NCBI GenBank assembly: GCA_905215065.1 | Contig: CAJMOF010000004.1 | Location: 1-64,000 of the forward strand | DNA from: an uncultured bacterium | GTDB lineage: Bacteria; Actinomycetota; Coriobacteriia; Coriobacteriales; Coriobacteriaceae | Direction: 5' to 3' | DNA length: 64,000 bases | Shown: one piece after another, positions 7,387 through 15,498 of the stretch | Layout: every line of letters starts with the position of its first letter | Numbering within the stretch: position 1 is the first letter of the stretch | Notes under the pieces: generated by a model | Told to the model about the DNA's origin: nothing | Seen by the model: only the letters and a program-made list of their open reading frames with translations | The model's database searches: none | Program-made: the position numbers and the translations under genes

Positions 7387-8787
7387 ATGAAATATCAGGC
7401 AATGTCCGAAACAGTCCTAAAGGCTGTTGGCGGCAAAGAGAACATTACATCGGTAACTCATTGTGCGACGCGCCTTCGCATCGACGCACGAGACACCTCG
7501 ATCATCGATCTCCAGCTCGCCAAATCGGCCGATCAGGCGCTCGGGGCAGTAGTCAGCGGTGGCCAGCTTCAGGTGATCATCGGCCCCAACGTCACCGAGG
7601 CTTACAACGACTTCCTCGACTTCGCGGGAATCGAAGTCGGCGGTGGCACGGTTGCCGACGATGCCCAAACCGCCAAAGACCTTGCAGAAGGCATTAAAAG
7701 CGGTAACACCGCCATGGGCTTGATTGAGAAATTCGGGAACGTCTCTGCACAGGTATTCATGCCCATCGTCCCGGCGCTCATCGTTGGCGGACTCATTCTT
7801 TCGATCAAGAATCTCCTGGTCAATTATTGCGGATTGAGCACCGATAGCGGAACCGCCCAGGTCCTGTTGGCGATCTTTAGCGCTTCGTTTAGCTTCTTAC
7901 CCGTTTATCTTGGTTATCAGCTCGCGGCCGTCATGAAGATGCAGCCCATCATGGGCGCATTGCTGGGCGCGATCATGATCAGCTCGTCCATTAGCGGTGC
8001 CGAGGGTCTCGACTTTCTTGGTATTCCCATCCCGACGAACGACTATTCGAGTACGGTAGTGCCCATCGTACTGGGCGTTGTATTCATGTACTTTGTCGAC
8101 CGCGGCCTTCAGAAGATCATTCCCGACGTTACCAAACTGTTCTTAAAGCCGCTGCTCACCATGATCATCGTCGTGCCCGTCGAGCTTATTATCCTTGGCC
8201 CCGCCGGCAGCATGATGGGCTACGCGCTGAGCGATGCCGTCACGTGGCTTATGGACAACGTGGCATTTATCGCTACTCCGATCCTGGCAGCCCTTAACCC
8301 CTATTTCGTCATGCTCGGTCTCGATAAGGCTTACATCGCAATCGAAGTTACGAGCCTGGCGCAGCTCGGTTGGGCACCCATTATCTTTGGATTCATCTCG
8401 AACCTCTGCATTGGCGGCACGAGCCTCGCCCTGGCAACTGCCATGAAGGGAAACAAAGAGAAGAGGGGTATGGTCACCACGGTTGCCGTCACCGCACTCT
8501 GTGGCGTAACCGAGCCCGCGTTCTACGGTTGCCTCATCGAGCGTCCCCGCCTGCTTGTCGGCACGGCAATCGGCGCGCTCTGCGCTGGACTCCCTGCAGG
8601 CATCTTTGTTCTGAAAGAGTATGTTGCGGGAGCATGCCCCGGCCTTCTTTCGGCACTCATCTTTATCGCTCCCGATGGGTCCATGGGTAACTTCGTGCTG
8701 GCATGCGTTGTCGCCATCATCGCCATCGTCGTCTCCTTCATCGCTGCACGCGTGATCATCAAGAAGAACCCCAGCTATATTGAGTAG
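7387..8787 (+). CDS. PTS beta-glucoside-type transporter, EIIBC
   Basis: Membrane sugar permease that phosphorylates its substrate during uptake. Residues 1-80 form the EIIB domain with the phospho-accepting Cys26 in THCATRLRI. From about residue 105 there is an EIIC domain of about ten hydrophobic segments, including the family motif GVTEPAFYG. No EIIA domain is present (466 residues, against about 620 for BglF-type EIIBCA), so it needs an EIIA encoded elsewhere. The ribosome-binding site is GGAG, 6 nt from ATG. It forms an operon with the upstream GH1 enzyme and ends at a clear terminator. Likely substrates are aryl- or alkyl-beta-glucosides; exact sugar unknown. Confidence 0.88.
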   Translation: MKYQAMSETVLKAVGGKENITSVTHCATRLRIDARDTSIIDLQLAKSADQALGAVVSGGQLQVIIGPNVTEAYNDFLDFAGIEVGGGTVADDAQTAKDLAEGIKSGNTAMGLIEKFGNVSAQVFMPIVPALIVGGLILSIKNLLVNYCGLSTDSGTAQVLLAIFSASFSFLPVYLGYQLAAVMKMQPIMGALLGAIMISSSISGAEGLDFLGIPIPTNDYSSTVVPIVLGVVFMYFVDRGLQKIIPDVTKLFLKPLLTMIIVVPVELIILGPAGSMMGYALSDAVTWLMDNVAFIATPILAALNPYFVMLGLDKAYIAIEVTSLAQLGWAPIIFGFISNLCIGGTSLALATAMKGNKEKRGMVTTVAVTALCGVTEPAFYGCLIERPRLLVGTAIGALCAGLPAGIFVLKEYVAGACPGLLSALIFIAPDGSMGNFVLACVVAIIAIVVSFIAARVIIKKNPSYIE

Positions 8788-8888
8788 ATGCCCGCTGTTT
8801 GCATTGGGGACATCCTCGGCAGACCATTAGCAAGAACCCAAGAAGTTCCTTAGGAGCTCGATTAATCCATTCGGATTCCTGAGGCACA

Positions 8889-8927
8889 AACGACCCCGAT
8901 TCCACAATGAAATCGGGGTCGTTGTTT
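8889..8927 (+). terminator. Intrinsic terminator after the PTS gene
   Basis: A 13-bp stem AACGACCCCGATT/AATCGGGGTCGTT with a 9-nt loop, followed by GTTTC on the plus strand. Confidence 0.8.
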
Positions 8928-8978
8928 CTAAAGCCGTCGATAGACAATCGGTGTTTACCTTAGCTCCCTATCCAAGTT

Positions 8979-9048
8979 AATTATCCACGCTCGTTCTCCG
9001 GTCGGGAGATTTTCTTCGCTCGCGTATCCAGAAATCCACGCTCGAGCA
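8979..9048. repeat. AGCGTGGAT repeat, right copy
   Basis: ATTATCCACGCTC followed by TTCTC and CGGGAGA (8979-9009) matches the right half of the cluster at 4929-4959 with a few differences. A second ATCCACGCTC lies at 9034-9043. Together with the left copy it brackets the regulator-bgl-PTS block. Confidence 0.65.
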
Positions 9049-9075
9049 GGACATCCAGATCCGCGCCCGCCCTTG

Positions 9076-9210
9076 TCTCGATCTGTAACAGCAAGAGGCC
9101 TATTCCGCTTCTACATGTTACAGATCAAGATATTCCTAAAACACCCTAAGTTTCATCTCAATCTGTAACAGTTAGATGCCGAATATCGGTCTTGGTGTTA
9201 CAGATTTAGA
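9076..9210. repeat. Four 21-bp motifs in two head-to-head pairs
   Basis: The core ATCTGTAACA occurs four times, each with TCT two bases upstream and AGA three bases downstream. Copies are 9076-9096 (+), 9110-9130 (-), 9156-9176 (+) and 9190-9210 (-). Each pair spans 55 bp and the pairs are offset by exactly 80 bp. No gene overlaps. Confidence 0.8.
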
Positions 9211-9280
9211 CAAACTGGAGGACGAGACAAACCAAAAACGGGATGGGCGCTAACCCGATGGCGCACCACCTAAATAGAAA

Positions 9281-9311
9281 CGGGCTCTGTCCCATATAGA
9301 GACAGAGCCCG
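9281..9311 (-). terminator. Intrinsic terminator after tRNA-Thr(TGT)
   Basis: An 11-bp stem CGGGCTCTGTC/GACAGAGCCCG with a 9-nt loop, followed on the minus strand by TTTCTATTT. Confidence 0.8.
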
Positions 9312-9320
9312 AAACTCTCA

Positions 9321-9396
9321 TGGAGCCAGTGACAGGAATCGAACCCGCAACCCACTGATTACAAATCAGTTGCGCTACCGTTGCGCCACACTGGCA
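9321..9396 (-). tRNA. tRNA-Thr (TGT)
   Basis: 76 nt with encoded CCA. The acceptor TGCCAGT pairs with ACTGGC plus a closing pair, the anticodon arm is CTGAT-TTTGTAA-ATCAG (anticodon TGT), and the T-arm is GCGGGTTCGATTCCTGT. It is a separate unit with its own terminator. Confidence 0.94.
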
Positions 9397-9619
9397 CACT
9401 TGGCGCTTTCGCGCGAAGCCTGTTTAGGATAAAGGAATTGGGGACGGGGCGCAACAGACCCTTCGACCGACCACATCTCAAAAACCATTCGTCAGAACGA
9501 ACAGTCTTATCTGTTCGTCAAAACCAAAAACTATTCGTTCTGGCGGCGGCAACCCACAGTCCGTTGATTACAAATCAACGGACCGGCCAATTGGGAAACG
9601 GGTCTCTATAGATACTCCC
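9397..9619. other. Intergenic region with nested inverted repeats and tRNA-like fragment
   Basis: No gene seen. It holds a GGGGACGGGGC phrase (9440s), an ACGAACAG/CTGTTCGT hairpin near 9500-9525, and a perfect 10-bp hairpin at 9559-9583. The loop and inner stem of that hairpin match the anticodon arm of the adjacent tRNA-Thr(TGT). Confidence 0.5.
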
Positions 9620-10297
9620 CTACCTCCCGCGAAGGGCCTTGAGCTTGGCCAGGGCATCGGGGCTCAGGCGACTGCCCAGAGTCATCTTGATCTGCGGAGC
9701 TTCCTCTGCCTCGTGAACGTCGTTGTCGATCTGTTTGATCTCGTCCACCAGCATACGGCTCGAGATGCGCGTGACGCCCTTGCCCATGACGACGGCCTGT
9801 ATTGTGCCGTCACTCGATACCACGGAGCACGCGCGGCCTTCCTCGCGTGCCTCGATGCAGAGCTTCTGCACCACGGTATCGGCAGAGACGCCCGTCGGCG
9901 AGAACTCGATGCGCACGCCGCGGGCCGGTAGGTTGGGGCGCTCGTTGGAGATGTTGCCCGCGCCGTCGAACACGATCACGGCCTCGTAACGGCCCTGGGC
10001 AAACGCCGCAACATCGTTGATGAGCGCGGTGCGCGCCATATCGTGGACGTCGCTGGAATATGGATCGTCGGAATGGTCGTAGACGAGCTTTTCGTAGCGC
10101 GGCGTGCAGTGGATCACGTTGTAACCGTCGACCACCAGCAGCTCGGGCTTGTTGGAGTGCACCGTCGAGACTGGGTCGGCGATAGCCTGCGCAAACGCAT
10201 TGCCGCCCACGCCGTAGGTCGCGGCCGAAACAATCGGCTTGGCCGAGCCCTCGCCAAAGCGCTTGGCCTTGGACTTGGCGCGGTTCTTCTTGGACAT
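9620..10297 (-). CDS. NYN-domain (YacP-like) endoribonuclease family protein
   Basis: 225 residues. After a basic N-terminus of about 45 residues comes a PIN-like NYN domain. It opens with ELLVVDGYNVIHC, the metal-binding Asp strand, followed by VIVFDGAG and CSVVSSDGTIQ, which supply the other acidic positions. Firmicute relatives (YacP/Rae1) cleave mRNA at the ribosome. The equivalent activity is inferred. It starts 3 nt after the rlmB stop; the rlmB-yacP order is conserved widely. AGGAG ribosome-binding site just upstream. Confidence 0.85.
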   Translation of the reverse strand: MSKKNRAKSKAKRFGEGSAKPIVSAATYGVGGNAFAQAIADPVSTVHSNKPELLVVDGYNVIHCTPRYEKLVYDHSDDPYSSDVHDMARTALINDVAAFAQGRYEAVIVFDGAGNISNERPNLPARGVRIEFSPTGVSADTVVQKLCIEAREEGRACSVVSSDGTIQAVVMGKGVTRISSRMLVDEIKQIDNDVHEAEEAPQIKMTLGSRLSPDALAKLKALRGR

Positions 10298-10300
10298 GCG

Positions 10301-11215
10301 CTACTCCTCCCCCATGAGCTCGCCGGCATTGCGGCGCAGCCACTCAAAGCACAGCGCGGTGGTCGCCTGGGCCACATTGAGACTCTCGGTCATGCCGCGC
10401 TGGGGAAGCTTGGTCAAAAAGTCGCATTTCTCGAGCACCAGGCGCGAGATGCCGTCGCCCTCGGAGCCCATGACGAGCGCAACGCGGCCCTCAAAGGGAG
10501 CATCCCAGCAGCTGCCCTCGGCGTGCTCGGAAGCACCGCCCACCCAAAAGCCAGCAGCCTTGAGGTCGTCGAGCGCTCGAGCGATGTTGGGAACCTGTGC
10601 GATGGGCAGATGCATAACGGCACCAGCAGAGGTTTTGTAGCTGCCCACGGTCACACCGGCGGCGCGCTTGTTGGCAATGATGACGCCCGCCGCGCCCACG
10701 ACCTCGGCAGAGCGCACGATGGCACCAAAGTTACCGTCGTCGGTCACATGGTCGAGTACGACGACGAGCGCCGGGCCGTCACCCGCGCGGTCAAGGATAT
10801 CGGCGACGTCCGCATAGGGGAAATTACCCACCTCGAGCGCAATGCCCTGATGAGCGCCATGGCTCGACAGCGCATCGAGCTGCGCGCGCGGCACATACTT
10901 AATGCGGACGTCCGCGGCGTTGAGATCGTCGACCAGGCGCGACAAGGCAGCATCGCGCTCCCCGCCCTCGGCGATGAGCGCGCACTTGATGGGAAAACCA
11001 GTGCGTAGCGCCTCGGCGGCAGCACGACGACCTTCGATAAACTCGCCCTTGGGAACCTCGACGTTATCGCGGCTACGCTCGCGCTGCGAGCGAGCAGCCT
11101 GTGAGCGCTCGCGCTGGCCCTTGGGAGCGGCAGCGCGATCGTTGCGGCGAATCGGACGCGAGCCAGAAGCGGCCTGCTTGCCGCCACGAGGCGCACGCTT
11201 GCGATTGTCGGCCAT
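10301..11215 (-). CDS. rlmB: 23S rRNA (guanosine-2'-O-)-methyltransferase RlmB family
   Basis: SpoU/TrmH-class 2'-O-ribose methyltransferase, acting on 23S rRNA (G2251 in E. coli). 304 residues: a basic N-terminal tail of about 50 residues, a substrate-binding domain (PKGEFIEGRRAAAEAL), then the knotted catalytic domain. The three SPOUT motifs are visible: VVVLDHVTDDGNFGAIVRSA, LVMGSEGDGISR and LNVAQATTALCFEWLR. The start at 11215 has AGGAGG 7 nt upstream; an earlier ATG at 11236 has none. The basic tail is longer than in E. coli RlmB. Confidence 0.92.
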   Translation of the reverse strand: MADNRKRAPRGGKQAASGSRPIRRNDRAAAPKGQRERSQAARSQRERSRDNVEVPKGEFIEGRRAAAEALRTGFPIKCALIAEGGERDAALSRLVDDLNAADVRIKYVPRAQLDALSSHGAHQGIALEVGNFPYADVADILDRAGDGPALVVVLDHVTDDGNFGAIVRSAEVVGAAGVIIANKRAAGVTVGSYKTSAGAVMHLPIAQVPNIARALDDLKAAGFWVGGASEHAEGSCWDAPFEGRVALVMGSEGDGISRLVLEKCDFLTKLPQRGMTESLNVAQATTALCFEWLRRNAGELMGEE

Positions 11216-11293
11216 AAAGCGACCTCCTAAATACAACTATCAAACGAAACAAAATAAACGACCGCCCATGAATATTAATTCGGGCGGTCGGTA

Positions 11294-11395
11294 CGGGTTT
11301 TCCAAGTGCCCGAGATTGCCATGAAAGAGGAGCGACACGTACTTGAGTACGCGAGCGACGGTTTGAACGGCAAGGTCGGGTGCTTGGAAAACCCG
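11294..11395. repeat. Long stem-loop between cysS and rlmB
   Basis: 20-bp terminal arms (11294-11313/11376-11395), TTGCC/GGCAA inner pairing, and a CGTAC-TTGA-GTACG apical hairpin (11338-11351). The two non-Watson-Crick positions in the arms are G-U pairs if the plus strand is transcribed, but mismatches on the minus strand. Confidence 0.75.
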
Positions 11396-11401
11396 CAGGG
11401 A

Positions 11402-12868
11402 TTAGAGAGACTTGATACGAGTGCCAGCGGCCGTATCCTCAATGGTGAGGCCCAGGTCCTTGAGCTGGTCGCGGATGGCATCCGCCAGATCCCAGTTCTT
11501 GGCGGCGCGGGCCTCGGCGCGGGCCTCGAGAATCTTGGCAGCGGCCTCGTCCACGTCGTCGCCCGTGTAGGCAACCAGGCCGGCGGCAACGCCCAGCAGG
11601 CCCAGCGGCAACTCGACCTTGGGCTCGGGGAGCTCAACGCCAAACGTATCGAGCAGCTCGACCAGCGTATCGGCGGCGGCAAGCGCGGCGGCCTTGTCGG
11701 CAGCGTCGCCCGCCTGCTCCAGGTACTGGTTGCACTCGGTCACAAAGCCAAAGACGGCACCCATGGCACCGGCGGTGTTAAAGTCGTCGTCCATGCACTC
11801 CTTAAAGGTGGCACGGGTCTCGGCGGCCTTGGCGGCAAACGCCTCGGATGCCGTCTCATCGGCATCGGCCGTCGCATGGTTCGCGGCCCAGCGCAGGTTC
11901 TCGACCGTACCGGCGATACGCGTGAGCGAGTTCTCGGCACCTTCCAAGCGCTCCCAAGAAAAGTCGAGCGGCGAGCGATAACTCGTCTGCAGCATCAGCA
12001 GGCGCAGGGCGGCAGCGGAGTGCTGCTCGAGGACCTCGGCCAGCGTAAAGAAGTTGCCGAGCGACTTGGACATTTTCTCGCCGTCTACCAGCAGCATGCC
12101 CGTGTGCATCCAGGTGTTGGAGAAGCCCTGGTGCCAGGCGCAGGTGGCCTGGGCGCACTCGTTCTCGTGATGCGGGAAGGCAAGGTCGGATCCGCCGCCG
12201 TGGATGTCGATCGGGGTGCCCAGGTAGCGATGCACCATGGCGGCGCACTCGGTGTGCCAACCGGGACGGCCCTCGCCCCAGGGGCTCGGCCAGCTGGGCT
12301 CGCCGGGCTTGGCAGCCTTCCACAGGGCAAAGTCGAGAGGGTCGTTCTTGTCCTCGTTCTCCTCGATGCGCGCGCCAACCATAAGGTCGTCGATGTTGCG
12401 GCCCGAGACCTGACCATAGTTGGAATCGCTGCGCACGGCAAAGTACACGTCGCCGTTATCGGCGGCGTAGGCGTGGCCCTGCTCGATGAGCGTCTTGATC
12501 ATGGCGATCATGGGGCCGATCTCTTTGGTGGCGCGGGGGCGCACATCGGGATCGAGCACGTTGGCGGCACGCATGACGCCGATGAACTTGTCGGAGAACT
12601 CCGTCGCGACCTCGGCAGCCGTACGGCCCTGCTCGTTGGCGCGCTTGATGATCTTGTCGTCGACGTCGGTGAGGTTCTGGGCGAACGTGACCTCGTAGCC
12701 GCTCGCGATGAGCCAGCGACGAATCACGTCAAAGCTGATGAACGTGCGGGCATTGCCGATGTGGATGTTGTCGTAGACCGTGGGGCCGCACACGTACATG
12801 CGGACCTTGCCGGACTCGATGGGCTGGAACTCTTCCTTTTTATGGGTAGCGCTGTTGTAGATACGCAT
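11402..12868 (-). CDS. cysS: Cysteinyl-tRNA synthetase
   Basis: Class I synthetase that charges tRNA-Cys. The 488-residue length is normal. HIGN is at residues 36-39, the zinc ligand Cys28 lies in MYVCGPTVYDN, and KMSKS appears in GEKMSKSLGNFF. The C-terminal part contains the DALR domain and an anticodon-binding helical tail. The ribosome-binding site AAGGAG is 6 nt from ATG. It starts 3 nt after ispF in the disA-ispD-ispF-cysS-rlmB-yacP operon. A long palindrome of unknown role follows its stop. Confidence 0.97.
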   Translation of the reverse strand: MRIYNSATHKKEEFQPIESGKVRMYVCGPTVYDNIHIGNARTFISFDVIRRWLIASGYEVTFAQNLTDVDDKIIKRANEQGRTAAEVATEFSDKFIGVMRAANVLDPDVRPRATKEIGPMIAMIKTLIEQGHAYAADNGDVYFAVRSDSNYGQVSGRNIDDLMVGARIEENEDKNDPLDFALWKAAKPGEPSWPSPWGEGRPGWHTECAAMVHRYLGTPIDIHGGGSDLAFPHHENECAQATCAWHQGFSNTWMHTGMLLVDGEKMSKSLGNFFTLAEVLEQHSAAALRLLMLQTSYRSPLDFSWERLEGAENSLTRIAGTVENLRWAANHATADADETASEAFAAKAAETRATFKECMDDDFNTAGAMGAVFGFVTECNQYLEQAGDAADKAAALAAADTLVELLDTFGVELPEPKVELPLGLLGVAAGLVAYTGDDVDEAAAKILEARAEARAAKNWDLADAIRDQLKDLGLTIEDTAAGTRIKSL

Positions 12869-12871
12869 TCG

Positions 12872-13366
12872 TTACTCCTTAACGGTTTTCTGTAGCAGGC
12901 AGACGGCCCAGGCGCCGATTCCCTCGCCCTGGCCTTCCCAACCGAGCTTTTCGGTCGTAGTGGCGGCGACGCCCACGTTTTCGACGTCGACGCCCAGGGC
13001 ATGGGCAAGGTTGGCGCGCATGGCATCGCGGTGCGGGGTGATCTTGGGTTGCTGGCAGGCAATGGTGCAATCGGCATCGACAAACTCAAAGCCCAGCTCG
13101 CGCGCATAGTCCATCACGCGAGCGAGCAGCACCATCGAATCGGCACCCTCGTAGACAGGGTCGGTATCGGGGAATAGCTTGCCGATGTCTCCCCCGCGGC
13201 AGGCGCCCAGAATGGCGTCGGCCAAGGCATGCGCGAGCACATCGGCATCCGAGTGGCCCAGCAGGCCGCGCTCGTAGGGAATGTCAACCCCGCCGATGAT
13301 ACATCGACGCCCCTCCACCAAACGGTGGACGTCGTAGCCGTGGCCAATGCGCAGGTTACTGAACAT
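12872..13366 (-). CDS. ispF: 2-C-methyl-D-erythritol 2,4-cyclodiphosphate synthase
   Basis: Fifth step of the MEP isoprenoid pathway. 164 residues, trimeric-fold family length. GHGYDVHRL supplies the Asp and His metal ligands; LGHSDADVLAHALADAILGA and GDIGKLFPDTDP are signature stretches. I start at ATG 13366, giving MFSNLRIGHGYD and a GAGAGGACC ribosome-binding site inside ispD. That makes it overlap the ispD end by 11 nt. It is a separate protein, not the IspDF fusion seen in some proteobacteria. Confidence 0.95.
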   Translation of the reverse strand: MFSNLRIGHGYDVHRLVEGRRCIIGGVDIPYERGLLGHSDADVLAHALADAILGACRGGDIGKLFPDTDPVYEGADSMVLLARVMDYARELGFEFVDADCTIACQQPKITPHRDAMRANLAHALGVDVENVGVAATTTEKLGWEGQGEGIGAWAVCLLQKTVKE

Positions 13367-14084
13367 GGGGAAGGTCCTCTCCCTCGGCCATGCGGCCAAG
13401 CAGAATCGCGGTTACGGGACGCAAGTCCTCGGGCACCGTCACCTTAAGGTTATCGCGCGGGCTCTGGACGCAGCGGACACGCCCACCCATGCGCTCGACC
13501 AGCGACGAATCATCGGTGCCGATAAGGCCCTCGGCAATTGCCTCGGAATGAGCGCGCTTCATAGCATCGACGCTAAAGATCTGCGGCGTCTGCGCGGCCC
13601 AATACAGCTCGCGCGGCGGCGTCTCGACGATGTTGTCGCCATCGACAATCTTGAGCGTGTCGATCGCGGGCTGGCCGCACACGACACCATCGAGGGCACG
13701 GTCGCTCACGAGCACGTCGATAGCGTGGTCGATGGCCTCGGTCGTAATGAGCGGACGAGCGCCATCGTGAATGGCGACGTATTCAAAGCCCGCCGGCACC
13801 GCGTGCACGCCGGCGCGGGTGGAATCCTGGCGGGTATCGCCGGCATCGGCAAAGCTGATGGGCGTGTCATAGTCAAACGGGTCGATAGCCAGACGACGCA
13901 TCTCGGCACGACGCTCGGCAGGGCAAACCACGACGATGTGGCCAACCTTATCGCTACGGTCAAACGCGCGGATGGACCAGCTCATAAGCGGACGGCCCGC
14001 TACATTGACGAGCTGCTTGCCACCGGGGTTACCAAAGCGCTGGCCGCTGCCACCGGCAACGACCACGGCGCATACGGGCGCCAT
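13356..14084 (-). CDS. ispD: 2-C-methyl-D-erythritol 4-phosphate cytidylyltransferase
   Basis: Third MEP-pathway step: transfers CMP from CTP to methylerythritol phosphate. 242 residues with the nucleotide-binding opening VVAGGSGQRFG, in which Gly-rich loop and Arg are conserved. The lysine of GGKQLV, DGARPL and LYWAAQTPQIF are further family signatures. Start codon overlaps the disA stop as TAATG, showing tight translational coupling; its own end overlaps ispF. Confidence 0.95.
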   Translation of the reverse strand: MAPVCAVVVAGGSGQRFGNPGGKQLVNVAGRPLMSWSIRAFDRSDKVGHIVVVCPAERRAEMRRLAIDPFDYDTPISFADAGDTRQDSTRAGVHAVPAGFEYVAIHDGARPLITTEAIDHAIDVLVSDRALDGVVCGQPAIDTLKIVDGDNIVETPPRELYWAAQTPQIFSVDAMKRAHSEAIAEGLIGTDDSSLVERMGGRVRCVQSPRDNLKVTVPEDLRPVTAILLGRMAEGEDLPHVQ

Positions 14085-15151
14085 TATGCGTTCCCCTGTT
14101 TGGTGCCCTTCATGCGGTACAGCGAGTCCGCAAGAATGGCAGGGTTGTTAACGCCAAAGTCGCCCAGGCGCTCCGGATCCTCGCTGATGTCGTCCATGAG
14201 CTCCTGCAGCGAGCCGTACTCGTCGACGATCTTCTCGGCCACGCCGTCGCGCACGACGGACACGCGAGAAAGCGTGCGCAGGCCCAGCGGCGTCATGACG
14301 GAGTCCTCGTCCAGGTCGTCATAGCCCAGAACTGCCGCCACGTGCTGCGGGTCGGACAGGTCCTTAGGCGTCATGCGGCTCAGCTCGGCGCGGATCTTCT
14401 CGGCGTTGGCCTCAGAGGAATCGCTTGCGTAGTCGCGGATCATCAAGTCGTATTCGGTATCCATGCTGGAGCCCGCGAGCTGCTCGAGCTGCATCTGCAC
14501 GAGCTTGCCCTGGTTGCCCAGCTTGACAATGCAATCCTTAAGCTCGGTCTTTGCCTGCTGCATGATCTCGAAGCTCGAGAAAATACCGGTAATGTCGGCG
14601 AGCGTGACGTAGTCGTCGAGCTCGAGGGCCGTCAGGCGCAGCAGGGAGCGGTCGAGCGACTGACGGGTAGTCTGGAGCGTGGCGACGAGCTGGTTGACCG
14701 AGCTCATGATGGTGGTGACGGGCTGGATCTCGTAACTCTTGCCGTGGACGTACACGTTAACGACGGCGCGACGAGCCGAAACCGAGATCACGATGGCGTC
14801 GGTAAGCACCGACATGCGAGCGGCAGTACGGTGACGCATGCCCGTCTCGCTCGTGGCGAGCGAGGGATCGGGATTGAGGTGGAAGTTGGCGCGCAGGATC
14901 TGGGTGAGGTCGCCGTCGATGACGATGGCGCCGTCCATCTTGGAAAGCTCGAACAGGCGGTTCGAGGTAAACGAAATGTTGAGCGGGAAGCCGTCGTTAC
15001 CGGCAGCGAGCACGTTTTCGGTGTCGCCGACGCAAATAAGAGCGCCCAGGTGACCAGCGATGATCATGTCGAGGGCGGTGCGGATCGGCTGGCCAGGTGC
15101 CGTCAGGCGGATGGCCTGTTCCATACGCTTTTGCAGCTCGTTCTTATCCAA
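14084..15151 (-). CDS. disA: Diadenylate cyclase DisA (c-di-AMP synthase, DNA-scanning)
   Basis: Makes cyclic di-AMP from two ATP and scans DNA for branched structures. 355 residues. The N-terminal DAC domain carries DGA (residues 73-75) in KMDGAIVIDGD and RHR (106-108) in GMRHRTAAR, the catalytic signatures. A helical linker follows. A C-terminal helix-hairpin-helix domain (LGLRTLSRVSVVRDGVAEKIV) is present. It is first in the disA-ispD-ispF-cysS operon. No second diadenylate cyclase is in the window. Confidence 0.96.
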   Translation of the reverse strand: MDKNELQKRMEQAIRLTAPGQPIRTALDMIIAGHLGALICVGDTENVLAAGNDGFPLNISFTSNRLFELSKMDGAIVIDGDLTQILRANFHLNPDPSLATSETGMRHRTAARMSVLTDAIVISVSARRAVVNVYVHGKSYEIQPVTTIMSSVNQLVATLQTTRQSLDRSLLRLTALELDDYVTLADITGIFSSFEIMQQAKTELKDCIVKLGNQGKLVQMQLEQLAGSSMDTEYDLMIRDYASDSSEANAEKIRAELSRMTPKDLSDPQHVAAVLGYDDLDEDSVMTPLGLRTLSRVSVVRDGVAEKIVDEYGSLQELMDDISEDPERLGDFGVNNPAILADSLYRMKGTKQGNA

Positions 15152-15307
15152 GGCATCGCTCCCATCGTATACGCTCCATAAACGTCAATAAGTTTCTCAC
15201 GGTTTGCCTCTGTGACGCCCGCAAAATCCGATGCTTACAGAATGAGCGAACACAGCTGAGAGCCCCAATCCAAATGAGCTGCTTATGTGGTAGCATCGGG
15301 ATTCGCA

Positions 15308-15445
15308 TAAATGAGGGAGTAGTCGCGTGATCGGGTTCGCCTCCGGTGGCGCGGCAAGTCAACACACTGGCCGATGCGGCCTGGCTTGCCTTAATGAACG
15401 AGACTCGTGGCTGTGCGCGCAACGCGTACGCCACGGGTCTTTTTT
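15308..15445 (+). promoter_or_regulatory. yybP-ykoY-type Mn2+ riboswitch
   Basis: Leader of mntP with the family landmarks GGGAGTAG near the 5' side (15314-15321) and AACGAGAC near the 3' side (15397-15404), enclosing GC-rich helices. The 3' aptamer strand runs into an intrinsic terminator, so Mn2+ binding would favour read-through to mntP. Called from motifs and context; no covariance model was run. Confidence 0.8.
15403..15445 (+). terminator. Riboswitch expression-platform terminator
   Basis: Stem ACTCGTGGC/GCCACGGGT (one G-U) with an 18-nt structured loop, followed by six T (15440-15445). Its 5' strand includes the end of the aptamer's GAGAC motif, as expected for an ON switch. Confidence 0.8.
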
Positions 15446-15498
15446 GTTACTCCCCCAAGAGGTACACGCGGGCCCGCCCGCAGAGAGGGAGCCAGACT

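Noticed and set aside
9076..9210. CRISPR array
   Set aside because: The repeats alternate in orientation, are only four, have 13-25-bp gaps and no cas genes nearby.
9541..9600. A second complete tRNA-Thr
   Set aside because: Only an anticodon-arm-like hairpin is present; acceptor, D-arm and T-arm are missing.
15346..15498. N-terminal extension of MntP
   Set aside because: The upstream in-frame stretch covers the Mn2+ riboswitch and its terminator. The encoded residues do not resemble MntP.
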